Assembly: GCA_963843945.1 (NCBI GenBank)
Contig: CAWJMF010000002.1
Location: 2,170,001 to 2,234,000, forward strand
Reading direction: 5' to 3'
Origin: CAWJMF01 sp963843945
GTDB taxonomy: Bacteria > Vulcanimicrobiota > Vulcanimicrobiia > Vulcanimicrobiales > Vulcanimicrobiaceae
Length of the DNA stretch: 64,000 bases
The notes under the pieces are model-generated. The model was not told where the DNA came from. It was given only the letters and a program-made list of their open reading frames with translations, and did no database searches. Numbering within the stretch: the first letter of the stretch is position 1; the number at the start of each line of letters is the position of its first letter. The position numbers were made by a program, and so were the translations under genes. Shown in pieces: positions 18,877 through 26,337 of the stretch.

Positions 18877-19116
18877 CTATTCGACCGCCGCGGGATCGTT
18901 CGCCGCGTTCTCGATCTGAGTGATGATGTCGGCGCCGTGCAGCACCTCGGTCACCGGTTGGCCGCCCTTTTGCACGGGATCCGAGACGACCGCGTAGTGG
19001 GTATGACCGTGGCCGTGGCTCGCGTCGCTATGCAACGTCCCGGCGAGGATGCGCCCGTCGGCGAGGGTCACGCGTACCGGTTTTCCGACGAAGGGGTGGA
19101 CTTCTTGATCGGTCAT
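18877..19116 (-). CDS. Small conserved-looking protein, possible Sm-like fold
   Basis: A 79-residue protein: HPFVGKPVRVTLADGRILAG followed by TLHSD and YAVVSDP and ending in GADIITQIENAANDP. The pattern of V-V-L-DGR-hxGxL, a His/Gly-rich turn (SHGHGHTH) and a later strand is reminiscent of small beta-barrels of the Sm/LSm type, but I do not recognise the family. The ATG 19116 start has a plausible GA-rich upstream. The stop is next to the likely extended N-terminus of the ATPase gene, so the two may be coupled. Confidence 0.6.
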   Translation of the reverse strand: MTDQEVHPFVGKPVRVTLADGRILAGTLHSDASHGHGHTHYAVVSDPVQKGGQPVTEVLHGADIITQIENAANDPAAVE

Positions 19117-19224
19117 GTGTCTGCTTTCGTGAACGGAGGGAGTGCCGCGCCTTGGACCGCAGCGCTCCTTAGTCCTTGCCCGCGCAGCGGAAGTGCCACA
19201 CCCCTCTCGCGAACGTCAGGCCTC

Positions 19225-19629
19225 ATGCCCTTCGTCCAAGTCCACACCAGCCGCAACCTCCCGAGCGACGGCCGTCGCAAACTGGGCCTCGAGTTGGCCC
19301 GGGTCTACGCCGCCGCGATGCAGACGAATCACCGCATCGTCAACGTCGGCTTCGTGCGCTACGCGGACGGCGACCTCGCCCGCTACGATGCGGCCGGCGA
19401 CGCGGCGCAGGAGATGACGATCGTCACCTGCGACGTCCGTTCCGGCCGGTCGCCCGAAGTGCAGGAGCAGTTGGGACGCGAGATTGCCGGCGCGTGCGCG
19501 CGGGCGCTCGGCATATCCGAAGCACGCGTCGCCGTCTACGTGAGCGAACACCCGGCCCATCAGATCTATCGCGACGGCGGGCGCGCTCCCGAATGGTCGG
19601 CGGCCGAAGCCGGGCTCCCGCAGTCATAG
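19225..19629 (+). CDS. Tautomerase-superfamily protein (4-OT/MIF-like)
   Basis: A 134-residue protein starting MPFVQVHTSRNLPSDGRRKL. A proline straight after the initiator Met is the catalytic base in tautomerases, and PFVQVHTS followed by a helix matches the beta-alpha-beta unit. The second half (VAVYVSEHPAHQIYRDGGRA) reads as a second such unit, as in trimeric MIF/CHMI-like proteins. ATG 19225 is chosen because it puts the Pro in place; the longer frame has no support. The substrate is unknown. It converges on the response-regulator gene with a six-base overlap. Confidence 0.78.
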   Translation: MPFVQVHTSRNLPSDGRRKLGLELARVYAAAMQTNHRIVNVGFVRYADGDLARYDAAGDAAQEMTIVTCDVRSGRSPEVQEQLGREIAGACARALGISEARVAVYVSEHPAHQIYRDGGRAPEWSAAEAGLPQS

Positions 19630-20241
19630 CAGCCCGCGCTGCTTCGCAAGCGCCACCGCCTGCGCGCGGTTCGAGGCTCCGAGCCGTTCGAGAATTTCGC
19701 CGACGTGGAACCTGACGGTGCGTTCGGCGACGTGCAATCGTTCCGCGATCGCTTTGTTTGAAAGCCCCGCCTCGATCAGGTCGAGGACTTCGCGCTCGCG
19801 GGGCGTGATGCGCAGGTGGCGCGGCGTGTGCAGCGACCGCAGCAGCTGCGCCGCGACCTCGGCACCGAGCCGCGGCTGCCCGCCGACCGCGGCGCGGATC
19901 GTAGCCAGCAGCTCGTCGCTTGGGGTGCCTTTGAGGACGTACGAGTCGGCGCCGCGCGAGAGCGCTGCGGCGACGCGCTCCTCGCCGCCGTACGCCGAGA
20001 AAATGACGATGCGCAGAGCCGGAAGTTCGGCTTTCAGTTCTGCGATCAACTCGAGCCCGCTGCGATCGGGCAGTTCGAGGTCGAGCAGCACGACGTCGGT
20101 GCGTTCGCGGCGCAGCAGCGCGAACGCCGCCGCGGCGTCGCCGGCCGTGCCGGCGACCTCGATATCGGCGGCGTCTTGCAGATTGGCGACGATGCCGTCG
20201 CGCACGATCGGGTGATCGTCGACGACCGCGACGCGAATCAC
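19624..20241 (-). CDS. NarL/FixJ-family response regulator
   Basis: A 205-residue two-component response regulator. The receiver domain has the acidic pair in VAVVDDHPIVRDG, the phosphoacceptor Asp54 in VVLLDLELPDRSGLE, and the conserved Lys in YVLKGTPSDELL. The LuxR-type helix-turn-helix (about 140-200) shows LTPREREVLDLI-like RITPREREVLDLIEAGLSNK and AERTVRFHVGEILERLGASN. The GTG start at 20241 overlaps the kinase stop (GTGA), so kinase and regulator are a cognate pair. The position behind hutF suggests control of histidine use or of an envelope/stress response; the target is not known. Confidence 0.93.
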   Translation of the reverse strand: MIRVAVVDDHPIVRDGIVANLQDAADIEVAGTAGDAAAAFALLRRERTDVVLLDLELPDRSGLELIAELKAELPALRIVIFSAYGGEERVAAALSRGADSYVLKGTPSDELLATIRAAVGGQPRLGAEVAAQLLRSLHTPRHLRITPREREVLDLIEAGLSNKAIAERLHVAERTVRFHVGEILERLGASNRAQAVALAKQRGLL

Positions 20242-21359
20242 GGCAGCGGCAGGCACGCCGTGACGAGCGTGCCCCCTTGCGGCACGACCGCGATCGCGAA
20301 CGAACCACCCAGCGAGCGGGCACGCTCCGCCATGCCGACGACGCCGTAACGACCGGCACCGGCGTGCGCCGGCTCGTAGCCGGCACCGTCGTCGCGGACC
20401 GTCAGGCACACCGCGCCCTCGTCGCTTGCCAGCGCGAGATCGACATGCCGGGCGCGCGCGTGCCGCTCGACGTTGCGCAGCGCCTCGGCGGCGATCCGGT
20501 ACAGCTCGACTTCGAAGGCGTACGATAAGGCGGCAGCGCTCTCGATACGGACGTCGACGGGTATTCCGTAGTCCGAGGTAAAGCGCCGTGCGAGAGCGGC
20601 CAGCGCCGCTCCGAGCGGTTTACCGTCGAGCGGATCGGAGCGCAAGGAAAGGACCGACTCGCGCGCGTGTTCGAGCGAGCCGCGCGCGACCGCGAGCGCT
20701 TTCTCGAGCGGCTCGCGCGTCGCTGCGGAAGGGGCGCGGCGCAGAGCGTGCTCGAGCTGCAGCGTCAGCGCGGTGAGATCCTGCGCCAGCGTGTCGTGCA
20801 CGTCCCGCGCCAAACGCGCTCGCTCGTCGGAACGCGCCAGCGACGCAGCCGACTCGGCCAGCCGCGCGCGCTCGACGGCGATGCCGGCCTGCATCCCGAT
20901 CGCGCCCAGGAGGCGCAACTCGTCGCCGGCCAGCGGACGCCAATCGGACCGGCTAAGATTCATGATCCCCAACTGCCGCTCGCCGAAGCGCAGCGCCACG
21001 CTGGCGTGCGATTTCATCCCGCCGGTCAGCTCGCTGCGGTCCTCGCGCAGCGCTTTGCGCAGCCGGCTGCAGTCGATCACTTGCACGTTCTGCGAAACGA
21101 AGTCGCCGTCTTCAAATGACTCGATGCACCAGCACGAACTGCCGGTCATTTGCACCGGCTCCTGCAGATACGGCGGCAAGCCGTACGACGCCGCCAAATA
21201 GAAACGGCCGGTCTCCGGATCGAGCAGCCAGACCCAGCCCGCATCGAGTTCGAGCGAACGCGCGAGGATTGCGAGCGTCCGCTCCAGCGCGCGCGAGGTG
21301 TCGGCTTCCTGTCCGAGGGCGAAGGCGACCGCCTCGAACAACTCGATGTCGCGCGTCAC
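20238..21359 (-). CDS. GAF-domain sensor histidine kinase (HisKA_3 type)
   Basis: A soluble 373-residue kinase without transmembrane segments. The GAF domain (about 20-165) carries three Cys in TGSSCWCIESFEDGD and VQVIDCSRL, which could bind a metal, haem or redox signal; this is inference. The HisKA_3 dimerisation helix has the phosphoacceptor His188 in ARLARDVHDTLAQDLTAL. The HATPase domain shows EALRNVERHARARHVDL, the DDGAGY box and RYGVVGMAERARSLGG. GTG 21359 overlaps the hutF stop (GTGA), giving a hutF-kinase-regulator operon. The open frame runs further upstream but that part is shadow coding of hutF. Confidence 0.92.
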   Translation of the reverse strand: MTRDIELFEAVAFALGQEADTSRALERTLAILARSLELDAGWVWLLDPETGRFYLAASYGLPPYLQEPVQMTGSSCWCIESFEDGDFVSQNVQVIDCSRLRKALREDRSELTGGMKSHASVALRFGERQLGIMNLSRSDWRPLAGDELRLLGAIGMQAGIAVERARLAESAASLARSDERARLARDVHDTLAQDLTALTLQLEHALRRAPSAATREPLEKALAVARGSLEHARESVLSLRSDPLDGKPLGAALAALARRFTSDYGIPVDVRIESAAALSYAFEVELYRIAAEALRNVERHARARHVDLALASDEGAVCLTVRDDGAGYEPAHAGAGRYGVVGMAERARSLGGSFAIAVVPQGGTLVTACLPLP

Positions 21360-22726
21360 GTCCGCTCCAACACCGCGCGCACGGCGTCGTCTGCGCGGCG
21401 CGCGATGCGCTCGTCTTCGGCGTGGCGGCTCTCGCGCACGACGGGCCGGCCGGCGACGTACACGTCGCGGACGCGCCACGCGCCGCTGCGAAACAGCGCC
21501 CGGTCGAGCGAGGGCGCTTCCCGCTCGCTTGCGAGCACCAACCAATCGGCCCGCAAGCCCGGGGCGAGCGCGCCGATCGGCTGCCCAAGCGATTGCGCAC
21601 CGGACCGCGCCAGGCCGGCGTACAGCGCCTCGCCGAGGCCGAGCGCCGGTTCGCGCTCGCCGGCTAACACGTGGCGCCGCTGCAACGCCAGGCGCTGCGC
21701 GTATTCGAGCCAGCGCACTTCCTCGGCGACGTCGAGCGAAACGTGGCTGTCCGAACCGATCGCGATGCGGCCGCGCTCCGCCGCAAAAGCCGCGGCCGGG
21801 AAGATGCCGTCGCCGAGATTCGCTTCGGTCGTCGGAGCGGCCACCACGACCGCTTGGGCTTGCGCGAGCAGCGTCAGCTCGCCGGGCGTCGCGTGCGTGG
21901 CGTGGACGAGCGACCAGCGCGGGCCGAGTTCCAGTTCCCGTCCCAGCAATTCCACCGGCGTTACGCCGTGCGCGGCGAGGCAGGCGTCGACCTCGCGGCG
22001 CTGCTCGCTGACGTGCACGTGCAGCGGCGTTACGTGCATCCCGGCGCGCTCGTCGACGTGCGCCAGCAGCGCCGCGATATCGCCGCACGTCACCGCGCGC
22101 AGCGAATGCGCCGCGACGCCGAGCCGCACTACGTCGCGTCCGCGCGTTGCGGCCGCAAGCTCGTCCCACAGCCTGCAAAACGCCGCGAGGTCGAGCACGA
22201 AGCGCTGCTGCGACACGTCGGGGGGTAAGGCACCGAAGTCGCGATAGCGGTACAGAACCGGGAGCAGCGTGAGCCCGATCCCGGCCGTGTGCGCCGCGGC
22301 CACGACGCGTTCCGCCATCTCGCTCGAACGCGCGTAGGGACGTCCGTCCCTCGCATTGTGCAGGTAATGAAACTCGGCGACGCTCGTGTAGCCGGCCTTG
22401 AGCATCTCGACGTACGCGCTCGTGGCGATTGCCTCGAACTCGTCCGGTTCGACCGCGCGCGCGAAAGCGTACATCGTTTCGCGCCAGCTCCAAAACGAGT
22501 CGCCGGCGGGACCTGCGCCCTCGGCGCGTCCGGCCAGCGCGCGTTGCAGGACGTGCGAGTGCGCGTTGGGCATTCCCGCAAGCACCGGACCCGCCAAAGC
22601 GGTCGCTCCGCCGCTCGCCGCTTCCGGCTCGACGGCGGCGATCGTACCCTCGCCGGTAACGGCGATGCGGACATCGCGCTTCCAGCCCTCGGGCAGAAGC
22701 GCCCAAGGAGCCCGATAATCGATCAC
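21356..22726 (-). CDS. hutF: Formimidoylglutamate deiminase
   Basis: HutF hydrolyses N-formimidoyl-L-glutamate to N-formyl-L-glutamate and ammonia, the fourth step in the five-step histidine degradation route. The 456-residue protein is an amidohydrolase with metal-site motifs MPNAHSHVLQRALAGRAEG, HTAGIGLTLLPVLYRY, VHVSEQ and IGSDSHVSLDVAEEVRWLEY, and the HutF-type FWSWRETMY segment. GTG 22726 gives the normal family length and starts at VIDYRAPWALLPEGW. The next enzyme, HutG deformylase, is not in this window. Its start is nearly back-to-back with the hutI start on the other strand, so the two promoters must overlap each other's coding sequence. Confidence 0.93.
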   Translation of the reverse strand: MIDYRAPWALLPEGWKRDVRIAVTGEGTIAAVEPEAASGGATALAGPVLAGMPNAHSHVLQRALAGRAEGAGPAGDSFWSWRETMYAFARAVEPDEFEAIATSAYVEMLKAGYTSVAEFHYLHNARDGRPYARSSEMAERVVAAAHTAGIGLTLLPVLYRYRDFGALPPDVSQQRFVLDLAAFCRLWDELAAATRGRDVVRLGVAAHSLRAVTCGDIAALLAHVDERAGMHVTPLHVHVSEQRREVDACLAAHGVTPVELLGRELELGPRWSLVHATHATPGELTLLAQAQAVVVAAPTTEANLGDGIFPAAAFAAERGRIAIGSDSHVSLDVAEEVRWLEYAQRLALQRRHVLAGEREPALGLGEALYAGLARSGAQSLGQPIGALAPGLRADWLVLASEREAPSLDRALFRSGAWRVRDVYVAGRPVVRESRHAEDERIARRADDAVRAVLERT

Positions 22727-23935
22727 GTTTGGACCAACGCTCGAATCGCGACGATGAATTCCGGCGCGCCGTACGGTCTCGTCGAAGACGGTGCGCTGGC
22801 GGTGCGCGGCGATACGATCGTTTGGCTCGGTCCGCGCACGCAGCTTCCTCCTGAGTTCGACCTGGCGCACGTCCACGATGTGGGCGGCCGTTGCATCACG
22901 CCGGGGTTCGTCGACGCGCACACCCACGTCGTCTATGCCGGCGACCGGGCGCGCGAATTCGAACTGCGCGCGAGCGGAGCCGGCTACGCCGAGATTGCCC
23001 GGGCGGGCGGAGGCATCCTATCCACCGTCCGCGCCACGCGCGCCGCCGGCTCCGCCGAACTCGCCGCCGGCGCCGATCGGCGCGTCGCGGCCATGCAGCG
23101 CGACGGCACGACGACGATCGAAGTGAAATCGGGCTACGGTCTCGATCGTGAAACGGAACTGCGCATGCTGCGCGTGGCGCGCGGCCTCTCCGAGCGGCAT
23201 CCGGTTCGCGTTCGCACCTCGTACCTCGGGCTGCACGCGTTGCCGCCGGAATGGGAAGACCCCGACGCCTACGTCGCGTTCGTCTGCGGCGAGGTCTTGC
23301 CCGCCGTCGCGGCTGAAGGCTTGGCCGACGCAGTCGACGCGTTCTGCGAGACGATCGCCTTCTCGCCGCAGCAAGTCGCCCGCTTCTTCGACGCGGCGCA
23401 AGCCTTGGGAATCCCCGTCAAGCTGCACGCCGATCAGCTCACACCCGGCGGCGGCGCGGCGCTCGCTGCGCGCTACCGGGCGCTCTCGGCCGATCATCTC
23501 GAGCACGTGCGCGACGACGACTTGCCCGCGCTCGCCGCCGCCGGAACGGCCGCCGTGCTGCTTCCCGGCGCGGCGTACTTCCTGCGCGAAAGGCAGGCAC
23601 CGCCGCTCGCGCGATTGCGCGAACTCGGCATTCCGATTGCGATTGCGACCGACTGCAATCCGGGAACCTCGCCGCTCCTCTCACCGCTGCTGACGATGAA
23701 CCTGGCCTGCACCGTCTTTCGCATGACCCCCGAAGAAGCGCTGCGGGGCTTCACCGCGTGCGCCGCGCAAGCGCTCGGGCTCGGCGACACGATAGGGAGT
23801 CTCGGCGCCGGCCGGAAAGCAGATTTCGTCGTCTGGGACGTCGAGCAGCCCGGTCATCTCGCCTATCCGATCGGCGCGAACCCCGGTTGCCGGGTCGTGG
23901 CAGGCGGCCGCACGCTGAAGGGAGCCGACGACTAA
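22718..23935 (+). CDS. hutI: Imidazolonepropionase
   Basis: HutI hydrolyses 4-imidazolone-5-propionate to formimidoylglutamate. Amidohydrolase motifs are complete: FVDAHTHVVYAGDRAREFE, TTTIEVKSGYGLDRETEL, VKLHADQLTPGGGAALAA, SADHLEHV and IATDCNPGTSPLLS. The first ATG is at 22754, but in-frame upstream sequence IDHVWTNARIATM matches the family's first beta-strand, so translation probably begins earlier. AAGGAG at 22705-22710 sits seven bases before an ATC at 22718, which I mark as a tentative non-standard start. hutU follows three bases after the stop, so the two are co-transcribed. Confidence 0.9.
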   Translation: MDHVWTNARIATMNSGAPYGLVEDGALAVRGDTIVWLGPRTQLPPEFDLAHVHDVGGRCITPGFVDAHTHVVYAGDRAREFELRASGAGYAEIARAGGGILSTVRATRAAGSAELAAGADRRVAAMQRDGTTTIEVKSGYGLDRETELRMLRVARGLSERHPVRVRTSYLGLHALPPEWEDPDAYVAFVCGEVLPAVAAEGLADAVDAFCETIAFSPQQVARFFDAAQALGIPVKLHADQLTPGGGAALAARYRALSADHLEHVRDDDLPALAAAGTAAVLLPGAAYFLRERQAPPLARLRELGIPIAIATDCNPGTSPLLSPLLTMNLACTVFRMTPEEALRGFTACAAQALGLGDTIGSLGAGRKADFVVWDVEQPGHLAYPIGANPGCRVVAGGRTLKGADD

Positions 23936-23938
23936 ACG

Positions 23939-25603
23939 ATGGCCGTTGCAGTGCACCGCACGATCCGCGCGCCGCGCGGCAGCGCGCTTTCCGCGAAGAG
24001 CTGGCTTACCGAAGCCCCCCTGCGCATGCTGATGAACAACCTCGATCCTGAGGTTGCCGAGCGTCCGGACGATCTCGTCGTCTACGGCGGCAACGGGAAA
24101 GCCGCGCGCAACTGGGAGAGCTTCGAGAAGATCGTCGAGGTGCTGCGCCGGCTCGAGAGCGACGAAACCTTGCTCGTGCAATCCGGCAAACCGGTCGGCG
24201 TCTTTCGCACCCACGCGGACGCTCCGCGCGTCTTGATCGCGAACTCGAACCTCGTTCCGCATTGGGCCACCTGGGAGCACTTCAACGAGCTCGATCGCAA
24301 GGGTCTGATGATGTACGGCCAGATGACCGCCGGTTCGTGGATCTACATCGGCTCGCAGGGCATCGTGCAAGGGACGTACGAGACGTTTGCCGAGATGGGC
24401 CGCCAGCACTACGGCGGCTCGCTCGCCGGCAAGTGGATTCTCACCGCGGGACTCGGCGGCATGGGCGGCGCGCAACCGCTCGCCGCCACGATGGCCGGCG
24501 CCTCGCTGCTCGCCGTCGAGTGCGACCCTTCGCGCATCGCACGCCGCCTCGAAACGCGCTATCTCGACCGGCGCGCCGAGTCGCTGGACGAAGCACTCGC
24601 ACTGATGCGCGACTCCGCCGCGAAGCGCGAGCCGGTTTCGGTCGGACTCCTCGGCAACGCGGCGGAAGTCTTTCCCGAACTGGCGCGCCGCGGCGTGCGG
24701 CCCGACATCGTCACCGATCAGACGAGCGCGCACGATCCGCTCAACGGCTATCTGCCCGCCGGCTGGTCGCTCGAAAAGGCCGCCGCCGAACGCGTGCGCG
24801 ATCCGGCCGGCGTCGTCGCCGCGGCGAAGCGTTCGATGGCGGTTCACGTCGGCGCGATGCTCGCGTTTCACGCACGGGGCGTTCCGACCGTCGACTACGG
24901 CAACAACTTGCGCCAGATGGCTTTCGACGAAGGCGTGCGCGACGCGTTCGCGTTTCCGGGCTTCGTACCGGCGTACATCCGTCCGCTCTTCTGCCGCGGC
25001 ATCGGACCGTTCCGCTGGGTCGCGCTCTCGGGCGATCCGGCCGACATCGCCAAGACGGACGCGGCCGTCAAAGCGCTGTTCCCCGACGATGCGAACCTGC
25101 ACCGCTGGCTGGACATGGCCGCCGAGCGCATCGCCTTTCAGGGCCTGCCCGCGCGGATCTGCTGGCTCGGCCTCGGCGACCGGGCGCGCGCCGGGTTGAA
25201 ATTCAACGCGATGGTCGCGAGCGGCGAACTTTCCGCCCCGATCGTGATCGGCCGCGATCATCTCGATTCAGGCTCGGTCGCGAGCCCGAACCGCGAAACC
25301 GAAGCGATGGCCGACGGTTCCGACGCCGTCTCGGATTGGCCGCTGCTCAACGCCCTGCTCAACACGGCGAGCGGCGCGACCTGGGTGAGCCTGCACCACG
25401 GCGGGGGCGTCGGCATGGGCTACTCGCAACACGCCGGCGTCGTTATCGTGTGCGATGGAAGTGACGATGCAGCCCGCCGCATCGAGCGCGTTTTGACGAA
25501 CGACCCTGCGACCGGCGTCATGCGTCACGCCGATGCCGGCTATCCGAGCGCGATCGCGTGCGCGCGCGAAAGCGGCCTCGATCTCCCGATGCTCGGGAAC
25601 TGA
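23939..25603 (+). CDS. hutU: Urocanate hydratase
   Basis: HutU adds water to urocanate, using tightly bound NAD+ as electrophile, to give imidazolonepropionate. The protein is 554 residues, normal for the family. The features are VYGGNGKAARNW, the NAD-binding GLGGMGGAQPLAATMAGAS, DQTSAHDPLNGYLPAGWSLE, DYGNNLRQMAFDEGV and LFCRGIGPFRWVALSGD (with the conserved Cys), and near the end GRDHLDSGSVASPNRETEAM and HHGGGVGMGYSQHAG. It starts at ATG 23939 directly after hutI, forming a hutIU unit. Confidence 0.96.
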   Translation: MAVAVHRTIRAPRGSALSAKSWLTEAPLRMLMNNLDPEVAERPDDLVVYGGNGKAARNWESFEKIVEVLRRLESDETLLVQSGKPVGVFRTHADAPRVLIANSNLVPHWATWEHFNELDRKGLMMYGQMTAGSWIYIGSQGIVQGTYETFAEMGRQHYGGSLAGKWILTAGLGGMGGAQPLAATMAGASLLAVECDPSRIARRLETRYLDRRAESLDEALALMRDSAAKREPVSVGLLGNAAEVFPELARRGVRPDIVTDQTSAHDPLNGYLPAGWSLEKAAAERVRDPAGVVAAAKRSMAVHVGAMLAFHARGVPTVDYGNNLRQMAFDEGVRDAFAFPGFVPAYIRPLFCRGIGPFRWVALSGDPADIAKTDAAVKALFPDDANLHRWLDMAAERIAFQGLPARICWLGLGDRARAGLKFNAMVASGELSAPIVIGRDHLDSGSVASPNRETEAMADGSDAVSDWPLLNALLNTASGATWVSLHHGGGVGMGYSQHAGVVIVCDGSDDAARRIERVLTNDPATGVMRHADAGYPSAIACARESGLDLPMLGN

Positions 25604-25607
25604 AAGT

Positions 25608-26240
25608 CTAGCGCGCGCCCCAGTAGGCGAGCGCCGCGGGATCCGACGCGGGAACGGCGACGGGTTTCGGCGCGTGCACTTCGATGTGGTGGCGCAACGC
25701 ATGCCACGTTCCCATGACCTTGACCACGTAGCGCTGGGTCTCGTAGATCGGCGGCACGCCCCCGTACACGCGCACCGTTTCGGGACCCGCGTTGTAGCCG
25801 GCGAGCGCGTCGCGAATCGGATCGCGGGACGAGTGGAAGACGCGCATCAGTTGATGCAGGTAGCGCGTGGTGCCGCTCAGATTACCGTGGACTTGCCGCG
25901 GATCGACGCCGAGCCCGCGGGCCGTTGCCGGCTTCAGCTGCCCGAGCCCCTCGGCGCCGCTGTACGACACCGCGTGCGAGTTCCAGCTCGATTCGACTGC
26001 GACGAGCGCCATCACCAAGCTCGGATCGAGACGCCATTTGCGCGAGCAGCTCAGCAAGGCTTGCGCGTAGACCAGGCTTTGCGCCACCGCGAGGTGCGGA
26101 TTGATCGTGCGCAGGGTTGCCGCATAGACCGAGATCGGAACGGTCGAAAGCGGCACGGTATCGGCCCGGCACGGCGCGGCGCTCGCGAGGAGCGCCCCTA
26201 ACGCGAACATGGCCCGAGCTATACGAATACCGCGGAGCAT
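25608..26240 (-). CDS. Lytic transglycosylase, SLT domain
   Basis: A secreted murein lytic transglycosylase of 210 residues that cleaves peptidoglycan glycan strands. It has an N-terminal signal peptide (FALGALLASAAPCRADT) and an SLT/GH23 domain: the catalytic Glu in ALVAVESSWNSHAVS, SGAEGLGQLKPATARGLG, and later DALAGYNAGPETVRVYGGVP with the conserved YNAG, then ETQRYVVKVM. ATG 26240 places the signal peptide at the N-terminus; ATG 26300 is an alternative giving a long basic leader. It sits between hutU and hutH but has no evident link to histidine metabolism. Confidence 0.92.
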   Translation of the reverse strand: MLRGIRIARAMFALGALLASAAPCRADTVPLSTVPISVYAATLRTINPHLAVAQSLVYAQALLSCSRKWRLDPSLVMALVAVESSWNSHAVSYSGAEGLGQLKPATARGLGVDPRQVHGNLSGTTRYLHQLMRVFHSSRDPIRDALAGYNAGPETVRVYGGVPPIYETQRYVVKVMGTWHALRHHIEVHAPKPVAVPASDPAALAYWGAR

Positions 26241-26337
26241 CGCTACGGCTTCGGCCGTCTGCCGCACGGCCCTTCCGTAGCGAGCGAGCGTGCGCCGCAT
26301 CTCGGCTGGCTGTGACGACCCGCGCCGCGGGTGTGAC

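Noticed and set aside
18877..19116. Possible antitoxin partner of the neighbouring ATPase
   Set aside because: The size would fit, but there is no DNA-binding motif or toxin-like domain in either protein to support a toxin-antitoxin or defence pair.
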